Origin: Cephalothrix simula
Taxonomy: Eukaryota; Nemertea; Palaeonemertea; Archinemertea; Cephalotrichidae
DNA: 10,428 nt
NCBI GenBank assembly: GCA_035591015.1
Contig: JAXIUW010183181.1
Coordinates: 2,174 to 12,601 of the forward strand
Reading direction: 5' to 3'
Part shown: piece after piece, positions 1 through 8,438 of the stretch
Position numbering within the stretch: the first letter of the stretch is position 1
How the letters are laid out: each line of letters starts with the position of its first letter
Made by a program: the position numbers and the translations under genes
Notes under the pieces: generated by a model
Seen by the model: the letters and a program-made list of their open reading frames with translations, nothing else
What the model was told of the DNA's origin: nothing
Databases searched by the model: none

Positions 1-122
1 CAGTTAGCAAATATTATAACATAAGAGGTAAATGATAAGGCTTTTTCCCATAGGAAGGTAACGCATTTTTACATGGAACAAAATATAATGACATTTGAAA
101 GAACGTCAGAATAAAGTGGTTT

Positions 123-242
123 AAGAACGTCAGATTTAAATTGGAAAAATAGCAAGACATTTTAATAAGTCAGATATAAATTACAAAAATCGCAAGACGT
201 TTAAGAACGTCAGATATAAATTGTAATTATCGCAATTGGCAT
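123..242 (+). repeat. 40-bp tandem repeat, about three copies
   Basis: Units start at 123, 163 and 203. Each shares a core like GTCAGATATAAATT followed by an A-rich segment and ATCGCAAGACGTTT. The first two units are complete at 40 nt; the third diverges in its last ten bases. A partial AGAACGTCAGA copy precedes the array near 100-112. It lies in the 3' flank of the bHLH gene, and no function is evident. Confidence 0.8.
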
Positions 243-638
243 TTGCGAACTTAAAAGTTTATACAATCTAATTAGCACATCCATATAATTTTTTGCGATT
301 TAAAAATATCGCTTTTAATAGAATTAGGGAAAACACCAACTTATACGAAAATTTTCGGAAAGGCATAACGTTAAAATTTCGGAAAACGCAAATTGCCAAT
401 ATTTAAAAAAAAACTCTCAAGTTTAATTTTGGACATTAATTACATATTGTAGGGTGTTGGTTACATGCGTTATCATTTTATCTAACTATAACGATATATA
501 TTCTATATTCCTCTCCTAGGATCGTCTATTCTATATTCATGCTCTATTTACACTATTTACATATATAAAACTATAAAAATATGGCACATTTTTAAAAAAC
601 ATTGTTGCAAAACAGTCTTGTTTTTGTCTTTTCGTGAT
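243..638 (-). other. 3' flank / probable 3' UTR of the bHLH gene
   Basis: AT-rich sequence downstream of the TAA stop, with no open frame worth annotating. I found no minus-strand AATAAA. An ATTAAA variant lies at 427-422, about 210 nt past the stop, and is followed on the transcribed strand by a T-rich stretch near 412-402, so a 3' end around 400 is possible. Further ATTAAA variants lie nearer the left edge. A loose direct repeat of TCTATATTC occurs near 500-540. Confidence 0.35.
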
Positions 639-805
639 TTATGTGTGACGTTTTGGTATACGATCAATATTCATTTGATAACTTGGAATTTTCCTCTGTT
701 TTTCACATATTGATAATGAAGATGAATTCTGCTCTGTTAACGGTGCCAAATTGCTCATAATTAATTGGTGCAACATTTCAGCCGGGGCAGCATTCGTATT
801 GATAC
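639..805 (-). CDS. bHLH gene, coding exon 3 (C-terminal tail and stop)
   Basis: The exon supplies the last two bases of Gly111 and residues 112-165, ending at TAA (641-639). The acceptor is a good pyrimidine tract followed by TTTCAG (AG at 807-806). The phase is exactly what exon 2 requires, giving a Gly codon split as G and GT. The tail is polar and Ser/Asn-rich near residues 134-142 (TEQNSSSLS), basic at its end (RIPKRHT), and shows no known domain or transmembrane segment. Assignment as the terminal exon rests on splice signal, matching phase and open frame, not on a recognised motif, so it is less certain than exons 1 and 2. A different 3' exon or an extra intervening exon cannot be excluded. 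Confidence 0.75.
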
Positions 806-881
806 CTGAAATACATAAGAAAAACTCAAAATTAAGTTTCATGCATCGAAAATTATATTACATATATTGCCAGGCAAAGTT

Positions 882-1095
882 CAAATTTAGTCATTTTAGT
901 ACAAATTTAGTAATTTTGGTACAAATTTAGTAATTTTAGTACAAATTTAGTAATTTTAGTACATATTTAGTAATTTTAGTACAAATTTAGTAATTTAGTA
1001 CAAATTTAGTAATTTTAGTACATATTTAGTACTTTTAGTACAAATTTAATAACTTTAGTACAAATTTAGTAATTTTAGTACAAATTTTAATACTC
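882..1095 (+). repeat. 20-bp satellite array 1 (intron 2, next to exon 3)
   Basis: About 10.7 tandem copies of the unit TTTTAGTACAAATTTAGTAA. Most copies are identical or differ by one or two bases (for example ACATATTT for ACAAATTT), and one copy is 18 nt. The array ends 76 nt upstream of the exon 3 acceptor on the transcribed strand. Its homogeneity suggests recent expansion. The unit is the reverse complement of array 2 at 5173-5640. Confidence 0.9.
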
Positions 1096-1210
1096 TAGGC
1101 CTACATCCGAAAAGGGAGTAGTGCGTTCTTTTAATAATTTATTCGTTCAATGGTGTTGAATTTTTTACAAAAACCAGACTATCTTTTTTTAACAGTTCAC
1201 TTAACCGCGG

Positions 1211-1232
1211 TGACCTGGTCACTTAGTGGTCA
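1211..1232. promoter_or_regulatory. Nuclear-receptor-type half-site cluster A
   Basis: TGACC at 1211-1215 and GGTCA at 1217-1221 form the palindrome GTGACCTGGTCAC. TGGTCA at 1216-1221 is repeated at 1227-1232 with a 5-nt spacer, a DR5-like arrangement. The half-site family AGGTCA/TGGTCA is bound by many nuclear receptors. Function here is inferred from motif shape only. Confidence 0.3.
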
Positions 1233-2139
1233 AAGTTAATTTAAAAAAAGAACCCCTATAACTTTAAAAAACGACCTTTGTGGATCATTTTTCGTGCAAA
1301 TAAAAATTGTGATCAATTGTCAAACAACTAATTCAATAATTGTTCAAAACGGACATGCATCTGGGCTACAGAGTACAGTTTGACCCTTGTAATTTTTTTG
1401 CCTATTTTATAAATTTAAAAAAGTGACATCTGTATAAGGTGCAGAGACATTGCACCCTTTATGGTCTACGAAATAAAGCCCCAGGAGAGGTGCTGTTTCT
1501 TATTGTGCAAGAAAAGTCATTAAAATTTTCATAACTAAAAGCCAGCTGAAATATTTTATCTCAAAAAATTCAAAAATTAGTAAAGCCGGAAGTCGAAATG
1601 CATTGTTTGTTAATTTGACATCTGTTTAATTCTTTAAGTTTACATCTGCAGTTCTAATCGCTGGTTGCATAGTGGCATATTAAAAAATAATGACAATTTA
1701 ATCTAAAAAAATTTATTTTTCATATCCTATCATATTAACCCGTAGCTTTTCGGATTCTTAATCCCGTTAAAGTCCTTGAAAATTCAATTAAATATTTTTT
1801 TCGTCTTATTCTATATTATTTTGCCTCAGTACATTTAATTATTATTTTTTTCTTAAAATTTTTTTTTTTAATTTTTGCGCAAAATAAATTGAATTGCGCA
1901 AAAAATATTTTAATGGATATTTATTAATCAAAAATATATATATCCGAAATCCCAAAATTATAACTTCGGGAAATCCCAAATCATTATGTTCTCCCAAAGT
2001 ATCTTAAAGTAAATTCTGCTCTGTTTTTGCACTCTTTCACTCTTTTTACATTTTAATATTCATTGTTTTTACATTATATTCGAGACACTTTTCTAACTTA
2101 TTATTAATAATTAAAACTTTCACTTTCCCATATTTCTCT

Positions 2140-2425
2140 CGCGGTGTCTCGATCGTCAAAACACTTTCGTGATCCTTAAGCGAACTTATGTGATCTTATG
2201 TTGACCGTCGCTAGGTCGGCCGCCTTCGGATTTGCATTGACACAAGTTTTTAAAACGTCAATTATCGTTTTTGAGAGTACACTAGACTTTTTTACCTATT
2301 GCGTGAAAGTAGGTGCATGTTTGTTCTAGACCTATATCGGCACGCGCAAATATCCGCGCTTTAATAACAGATGGCACAGATCTGCGAACACGGTCCAAAA
2401 TAGTTTCCCACGGCCCGTCAGTCCT
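2140..2425. other. CpG-dense patch in intron 2
   Basis: About 23 CpG dinucleotides in under 290 bp by hand count, roughly twice what its base composition would give, within surroundings that are far more AT-rich. It includes CTCGCGG, GGTCGGCCGCC and CACGCGC, and a POU-type octamer ATTTGCAT at 2230-2237. It has no open frame. It could be an enhancer, an alternative promoter or an old inserted fragment. Confidence 0.4.
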
Positions 2426-3029
2426 TGTCAATTATGTAGGCTTATTTTTGTCCCTTTCTTAGCTCTTCATAGTATAATAGATGATAGGTTTACTAAAGAA
2501 TTTTGGCTTTTTGTTCGCCCCAATTATCCATATGGTGCGCGCATTGAAAACGATCATCGGCGCGGATGGCAGATTCTTCATAATGTTTTTGAACGAAATC
2601 CGATTTTTATTGTGTTAAAATGACACTTTAGTCTTTATGTAGATTTTTTTGTTCAATTACTCTGTAATTACAAACGAGTACCAGATGTTTTCTCACGCTG
2701 ACCATAATATTAATATAGCCTATTAATTTTGTCTAAAAATAGGTTTTTATTTTTTAACTTTTTTTTCCGAGTTTTTTTTCAATAATTTTATATCGTATCA
2801 AAGACAATTGTTTTCAATTCAATTGTAATTTGGTTATTTATAAGGATTATTACATACTTTTTTCGTGTAATATATATGCAATTAACTGATTAATGCATTG
2901 CAGACCCAATCATGCATATAGATCTAACAATATAGGATAAAAACAGGTCCTATTTTTACAGAAATACAATCGAAAATAATTTGGGAATACAAAATTAATT
3001 CTAAAGGCTGTTCTAGATTCACCATCGCT

Positions 3030-3045
3030 GGCGAAAATATTCGCC
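3030..3045. repeat. Short inverted repeat GGCGAA/TTCGCC
   Basis: GGCGAA and TTCGCC arms separated by AATA lie in a small GC-rich island within intron 2. It is possibly a dimeric protein-binding site, but no specific factor is indicated. Confidence 0.4.
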
Positions 3046-3197
3046 TGCGAGCGCCGAAGCTTGTAATATTATGTATTGAATAAAAATTGCTTTTTTGTCA
3101 TTCAGCAATGAGCATGATCAATATTATGTATAATTTGTATAACTGTTTTAGAAACCAACTTCAAAACATAATTCTAATTTAAAATAAAAGATCTCAC

Positions 3198-3243
3198 TAT
3201 AACAAAAATAAATAATCTTATAAGATTATGTATTTTTGCTATA
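3198..3243. repeat. 46-bp near-perfect palindrome
   Basis: Two 23-nt arms meet with no spacer between 3220 and 3221, and 21 of 23 positions pair. The inner 18 bp, ATAATCTTATAAGATTAT, are perfect. The mismatches are at 3202/3239 and 3211/3230. It could extrude as a cruciform or form an RNA hairpin in intron 2. I see no terminal features that would mark it as a transposon. Confidence 0.85.
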
Positions 3244-3898
3244 ACGTAACCATAGATTAACAAACCTATGACGCAACGAAGCCAAAATTTTTTTTAGTAA
3301 AAAAATATCCTATATTATTTAAAAAATCTGCTCCTTTTTACAAAAAAGGCCAAATAGGGTGCAAATATTTTACTTAGAATTATTGAATTGTAATTCATTT
3401 AAGATCATATTTCAATAGGCTATCATTTTGATCATTTTTTGGGGATTTTAATGAAGGGATACACCTGCCTCTTTAGAATAAATTTGTGAAATTTGACACC
3501 TAAGTATCACTTGATGGATATAAAACTGACAGTCTCTTCCCGGATACGGTTTGAAGTATATATAAATGTAAATGATTTCGCCTTTTCGTAATTTCTACTT
3601 CATTAATTTATTCTAAAATCAGCGAAAATAGTCAACTCTTCGCAGTATGAATATCTCTTTAAGAGCCAAAGATCATAATGCGAAAACGTGTTTAGGATAA
3701 TGAATTATGTAAAATGCCTATAAGGCCATTATTGTGAAAGTATTTGATTTATTTCTGATGCGATTTTGAAATTGTCGAGAGAAAATTTTAATTTATGCCC
3801 GCAGCGGATGTACACGTATCCGTTGGATAGTAAACAAATTATGTTGACAATAAAAGATGAACGTTGCTACTAAATAAGTAGTCCATCTGTTACAAAGG

Positions 3899-3935
3899 AG
3901 TGGGCCACCCTGTACCACCAGGCCACCAGCCCACT
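3899..3935. repeat. GC-rich short inverted repeat
   Basis: AGTGGGC (3899-3905) pairs with GCCCACT (3929-3935). The loop contains two direct copies of GGCCACC partly overlapping the arms. It stands out by GC content against AT-rich intron 2. No function is assigned. Confidence 0.5.
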
Positions 3936-4071
3936 TCCGTGTTCAATCTAGACAAATTGAGACTATTAAAATATATCATAAATTTTTAATGATTTATATT
4001 CATCATCATAATAAGTTGTTTACATAAAAATATGATGTATTATTCTCAAAAATTGGAAGTACAGGTCTACC

Positions 4072-4093
4072 CAGGTGGGTCTACCGTCAGGTG
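4072..4093. promoter_or_regulatory. Pair of CAGGTG E-boxes
   Basis: CAGGTG occurs at 4072-4077 and 4088-4093, with a duplicated GGTCTACC overlapping and preceding the first. CAGGTG is the preferred site of E-protein, Snail and ZEB-type factors. Further CACCTG/CAGGTG sites in the introns are at 3462, 4652, 7003, 7018 and 7767. Regulatory use is inferred. Confidence 0.3.
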
Positions 4094-4326
4094 TCGTCGA
4101 TTTTTGGAATCAAATTGTATGCATGCCAAAACGGCGAAAAATCAGAATGCTAAGCCCCTATATGGTCCTCGATTATTGATCTTTTTTATTTGACACGCTC
4201 AAATTAAAAACTGTTTATGAACCAAAGAAAGAGTTTTCACTGCCCGGGTGATGGCGAAAATTTGATTTTTTTTCATAATTTAGTTACTTAAACTTTTTAG
4301 TTAAAAATAATGTTTATAATTGCACG

Positions 4327-4380
4327 TATAATTGTTCGTAATAACTGCTATACTGGTAGTAATTTATACGAACAATTATA
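4327..4380. repeat. 54-nt hairpin with 14-bp perfect stem
   Basis: TATAATTGTTCGTA (4327-4340) and TACGAACAATTATA (4367-4380) are exact reverse complements around a 26-nt loop. The loop itself has weak symmetry (ACTGC near one side, GTAGT near the other). It may be a degenerate short inverted-repeat element. The paired length is short for a microRNA precursor. Confidence 0.8.
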
Positions 4381-4513
4381 AAAATTAATTTTATAGTTTT
4401 TTTTAATATGGGAAAGCTTTAATATTAATGGTCATTATTTCCTGAAACATCAAAAAAAGTGATGGAAACCCGTACGCAAAAATGGCGCATTCTAATATTT
4501 TGTAAATCATTTG

Positions 4514-4567
4514 AGGTCATTGAAATTATGACCTTTTTGACCAGCGAATCTGACCACAACGTGACCA
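4514..4567. promoter_or_regulatory. Nuclear-receptor-type half-site cluster B
   Basis: Five half-sites fall in 54 bp of intron 2: AGGTCA at 4514-4519, TGACCT at 4529-4534, and TGACCA at 4538-4543, 4551-4556 and 4562-4567. Pairs form direct repeats with 3-, 7- and 5-nt spacers, and the first two face each other across 9 nt. DR3 and DR5 are classic receptor heterodimer spacings. A candidate intronic enhancer, from motifs only. Confidence 0.35.
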
Positions 4568-4811
4568 CAAAGATAGCTTCAACATCTAATAGAATAAAAA
4601 AAATAATATTCCGCCATTTACAAATCAGAAATTGTATTTTTCTTTATTTTTCACCTGGGGCTTCTAATTTTTCCGGGGGTGGACTATGGGCCCAGATGTG
4701 GCATACTAAGGACCTCGCTTTTTAAGAATCATAAATATTATATTTTTTCTGCAATTAATTTATTTAATTGATATTTGATATAAGTGTAGGAGTTTTAATT
4801 TGATAATTTCA

Positions 4812-4827
4812 TACAAATTAATTTGTA
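4812..4827. repeat. 16-bp perfect palindrome
   Basis: TACAAATTAATTTGTA is a perfect palindrome with two overlapping ATTA/TAAT homeodomain-type cores. Such a sequence can arise by chance in AT-rich DNA, so only the palindrome itself is claimed. Confidence 0.6.
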
Positions 4828-5025
4828 AAAATTGACTTTTTTCGTCGCATTTGTGGATAAAAAATACGCGACAAAATGACGCAACAAGATAATAATTATT
4901 CTTTATCTATAACTATGAATTCAGTATGGTATGAAGGCGTCAATTCACTAATGACAAAGCACGTCTTTTCTCAAAGTACAATTGCGACTTCAAAATTTTC
5001 AGTAAAAAATATATAAAAAATATAC

Positions 5026-5125
5026 CTGATTGATTTTGTAAAATTGAGGGCTGTGCTTGGATTCTTTCCATCAAAGATGCATGTAACTCATCAATATATT
5101 TTATTGCTTCTTCAATAACTGTAAC
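5026..5125 (-). CDS. bHLH gene, coding exon 2 (helix 2)
   Basis: This 100-nt internal exon encodes residues 78-110 plus the first base of codon 111. It opens directly in helix 2: VTVIEEAIKYIDELHASL follows the SK that ends exon 1. Together these give the conserved Lys at the start of helix 2 and the regular Ile/Ala/Tyr/Ile/Leu dimerisation face. The segment after helix 2 (about 98-110) is Gln-rich. The acceptor has a T-rich tract and ends in TTCCAG (AG at 5127-5126). The donor is CAG then GTATAT (GT at 5025-5024). Reading through the donor would add 28 intron-encoded residues before a TGA at 4942-4940. A satellite array starts only about 47 nt upstream of the acceptor. This is the most diagnostic exon of the gene. 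Confidence 0.93.
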
Positions 5126-5172
5126 CTGGAAGTTAAAAACAAAAATATTTAATATTTGACGTTTCTTAAAGC

Positions 5173-5640
5173 GTACTAAAAGTACCAAATTTGTACTAGT
5201 ACTACATTTTACCATGATTTTACTAAAAGTACTACAGTTTTACTAAAAGCACTTAATCACTACTAAAAGTACTAAATTAGTACTAACAGTACTAACTCTG
5301 AACTAAATATGCACTAAAAAGTACTAAATTAGTTCTAAAATGCTTAAGTTTTTATTAAAAGTACTAAATATGCACTAAAGGTACGTTTTACTGGAGGTAC
5401 TTAAATCAATACTAAAAGTACAAAATATGCACTGAAAGTACTTAAATGGTGCTGAAAGAACTAAATTTGTACAAATAGTACTAAATTTGTTCTAAATGTA
5501 ATGAATCGAGTTACATGTTATACTAAAAATTACTATTTGTACTAGAAAGTAGTAAGTACTAAATTCGAATCAAAATACTTAAAAATTCGTACTTAAAGTA
5601 CTGAATATAATTCGTACTTAAATACTGAATTTATGGCGTA
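5173..5640 (-). repeat. 20-bp satellite array 2, inverted and diverged (intron 1, next to exon 2)
   Basis: About 20 degenerate copies of a unit close to AAAAGTACTAAATTTGTACT on the plus strand. The reverse complement of the array 1 unit, AAAATTACTAAATTTGTACT, differs from it at one base. Copies vary in length and sequence, and the pattern is weakest near 5500-5530, so this array looks older than array 1. It begins about 47 nt upstream of the exon 2 acceptor, close to where a branch point would lie. Confidence 0.85.
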
Positions 5641-5816
5641 TACTAGCGTATACAGTATTATAAAATGACGTAGTTTTTATAATGCGAAAGTCACATTACT
5701 TTAAAATGTTTTAAATGCGCATCTGAATCAACTTAATGTGGTCATAATTTCATGGAATGATTAAAGATTAGTCTTTGACCGCATCTAAATGTCAAAATAA
5801 TGATCCCGTGGGGTGT

Positions 5817-5841
5817 GACACGTGATTTGCATTGTTTACCC
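5817..5841 (+). promoter_or_regulatory. Composite E-box / POU octamer / forkhead-like motif cluster
   Basis: Within 25 bp of intron 1, CACGTG (5819-5824) directly abuts the perfect octamer ATTTGCAT (5825-5832). The octamer overlaps a SOX-like CATTGTT and is followed by TGTTTAC (5833-5839), a forkhead-type core. Immediate juxtaposition of intact motifs for several developmental factor classes suggests a compact intronic enhancer. Only the motifs are seen; binding is inferred. Confidence 0.35.
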
Positions 5842-8438
5842 TCATTATTATTTCCAAGGAGAGATGATTATTGTTTTCTAAAAAGACAAAATAATCTTTT
5901 TACCTCAGGACGTACTTCCGACGCGTGACACGAAACAAGGGACAGGGTATAAGATTCAAAGATCGTAAATTCATCATGGGTTACTAGGAAGGCAGATACG
6001 GAAGAAAATTATAGGATTCGAAATTTTTCAGTAATTAATTCTTAATGAGAGATAGGTAATCAATATTTTACGTATTTTGATGGTTTCTTATGATTTCATA
6101 TAGTAATGTTTAAAAAAAAACCAACGCTCATCGTAAAAACGGACCGTGGAGCCCACACTAAAAACGACCGAGGGTGTCGAAGAACGAGGTCGACTTTTTT
6201 ACCACCTATGAAATAGAGCGCTTTCGAATTTCTCTCAATAAGAAATAGATTATAGAGGGATTTATAAACGAAAAAGCTTTTCAAAGGGATAAAAAATGTT
6301 TTTCATCAATCATGCCGTTGGCAAAAGTAATTTCATTCAACAAGGTTCAAAAAGTAGGCCTTAAGTTCAGGTTAAGTACGATTTAGGGGTAAATCTACGA
6401 AGTTTGAACAGTTACGACAAAAATAAAAAGGCCATAGAAAGTAGAAAATTGTTGCGTTTAAATTTATTAAAAAATGAAATTAATTGCAACAATTACAAAA
6501 TTTTATTCATAATGTTTTCAAAGGACATAACCCCACAAAAACGAGCGACTTGACAACGGCCAGAATTCCAAAGGCTTTCCCCTTTATTAACTTCGTCAAT
6601 GCGTAATAATGAAATAGTTAATTAAACATAATTGAATCAGATTCAACCGAACCGAAATTTAGCATATGTTCACCGCAGATAAACTTTTCGTGATATATGG
6701 AAGGCTTTTGATAGAGTTACTTCATTCAAAAGATGATGTAAATTCTTCAATTTGCCCAAAAGCAATCGGAACCACTCAGTAACATAAATGGTATGAATAT
6801 GAGGTTTGACACCGTTGGGGTATGATAAACCATCTGGCTCAGCAACTAGTGACTATGGGGCATAAAATCAGGACTCGTATCCTTTAATCCAATTGAAGAT
6901 TAAGGTTTGTTGCTATGCGAAGAAGTTTGAAATTATGAACATCTCAAGCAGCATGCCAATTGAGTTCGTGTTAACGTGCTTTATGAATGATTCTAAAGGA
7001 TTCACCTGCTTAAGAATCACCTGTACAAAGTTTACACATTCAGCTGCTGATGCAAAAAGAGAACAGACTCCTCCGGGTTACTACGCACAATTTTCCCACT
7101 CATTAAGTATAATCAAAATATTTAATAAGCTACATTTTAAAGATTAGGATGAATGATTAAAACCTCACACAAGGAAGCACAAATGGAAGATTCTTGTTTT
7201 CCTTATCATATCTATCAGTATCTATAAAAATCTTTTTTTATTCCATAAATACTTCAGTTCAATACAATCTTATTATCGAGCTCCCGTGATCATTTATTAC
7301 TGAATCAGAAAACATACACTGTGAAATAGAACAGGACTACTTTTTAAAAAATATGTTACATTGTTTAAACTGACCGCAATAGCCAGAACGAGGCTAGCTA
7401 TCGATCGATTTAAGAGCGATCTACATGATCCGATATCTATCGCTTATTCTAAAACCATTAAACAAATAAAATTACGAAAACGTTTCAATTAATGCGTGAA
7501 AATTTAACTTAGGATTAGTTTACTCTGTATTTTGAGAAATTACCGACCATTACCTAATTAAGACTTCAAAAATAAATACTCTATAGAAAAAAGTTGGCAT
7601 TTGTCAAATATGTTTACATCAGTATTAGCACTTATATATTAAGTTTGTGTTACGTTTTAACAAGATAATGAAAATCATAAAGCAAATATAAACATGCATG
7701 ATTTCAAAGCAACACCTTAATTTTGAATAAATAATGATCGCCATAAGGTTCGAAGAGCTAGGATCCCACCTGAGATTTTTTGAGATTTTGGGGGTATTAG
7801 ATGGGGGAGCCCGATTTGCTTTCTTGACCCAAATTACAAAGCACTTTTAGATCTTTGAACATCTTTTGAAGCAGTGTCTGAGATTGAAAAATGTTTAAAA
7901 GACTTCGAAAACATTAAGTTTTTAAGGGTGGGTGCTCAAATGATGAAAAAATGATCAAAATTGGTGAAAAAGCGCAAAAAAAGAGAAAAATGTGTAGTTT
8001 TGGGGGTTAGGAGAGATTAATCGCAATATAGAATATGGCATTGAATAAGCTTAGGCATTGGATATAATAAGATATCTTATGGTGGGAATGAGATCCTGTA
8101 ATAACAACTAATAAATGACGTCATATAAAATGTTTGATTTTATAATCAGTTATAATGGGTAAAAAAGGAAAAGAAAAACATGGATGGAATAATTATCTAA
8201 CCTTAATTAATAAGAAACTATCAATATTACAATATTAATCAATAAACCGCCTCCTTGGCGCGACCCTTAAAAAGCTATGTACATGTAATAATCATGGCTT
8301 TATGTGTTACAAAAATCATAAAAATATTTTTTAGTTATATGCTAATAAAATGGCATGAAGCTACTTGACAAAATGAAATGTCAAAATGAAAAAATAAAAT
8401 TATTTTCAAGACAAAAATAATATAAATTCATTTCATAC

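Larger units (their letters stand above)
806..5025 (-). other. Intron 2 of the bHLH gene
   Basis: A 4220-nt intron from GTATAT to TTTCAG. It contains the 20-bp satellite at 882-1095, nuclear-receptor-type half-site clusters near 1211-1232 and 4514-4567, a CpG-dense patch at 2140-2425 and an octamer ATTTGCAT at 2230-2237. It also has a 46-bp palindrome at 3198-3243, a GC-rich hairpin at 3899-3935, two CAGGTG sites at 4072-4093, and a hairpin at 4327-4380. The sequence between these (about 1250-2100, 2450-3000, 3250-3890 and 4570-4800) is AT-rich, with homopolymer T and A runs and no feature I can support. Confidence 0.75.
5126..8438 (-). other. Intron 1 of the bHLH gene
   Basis: A 3313-nt intron from GTATGA to TTCCAG. 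The first codons past the donor are GTA TGA, so retention would stop translation one residue after the loop. It holds the diverged satellite array at 5173-5640 and a motif cluster near 5817-5841. Two CACCTG E-boxes lie 15 nt apart at 7003-7008 and 7018-7023, and another lies at 7767-7772. The stretch 7780-8010 is purine-rich with G runs, for example GGGGGTATTAG and TTTTGGGGGTTAGG. I see no credible second gene in it; the open frames around 6096-6284 and 6893-7147 lack splice support, homology or codon character. Confidence 0.85.

Noticed and set aside
882-1095. CRISPR-like array
   Set aside because: The 20-bp units are contiguous with no unique spacers and the context is a eukaryotic intron.
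4327-4380. Possible microRNA precursor
   Set aside because: Only 14 bp pair exactly before a large loop; a precursor normally needs about 22 paired positions. No mature sequence is recognised.
4459-4725. Plus-strand open frame of 88 codons in intron 2
   Set aside because: It begins with GTG, has no recognisable domain or splice context, and overlaps a cluster of regulatory-type half-sites; its length is within chance in a window this size.
5860-5905. Imperfect hairpin GATTATT...AATAATC
   Set aside because: Only seven bases pair cleanly; such stems are common in this base composition.
6096-6284. Minus-strand open frame of 62 codons in intron 1
   Set aside because: No domain, no plausible splice sites in phase with exons 1 and 2, and direct joining of exon 1 to exon 2 is already in phase within helix 2.
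6893-7147. Plus-strand open frame of 84 codons with several Cys residues
   Set aside because: No ordered Cys/His spacing of a zinc finger, no signal peptide and no recognised family; treated as chance.
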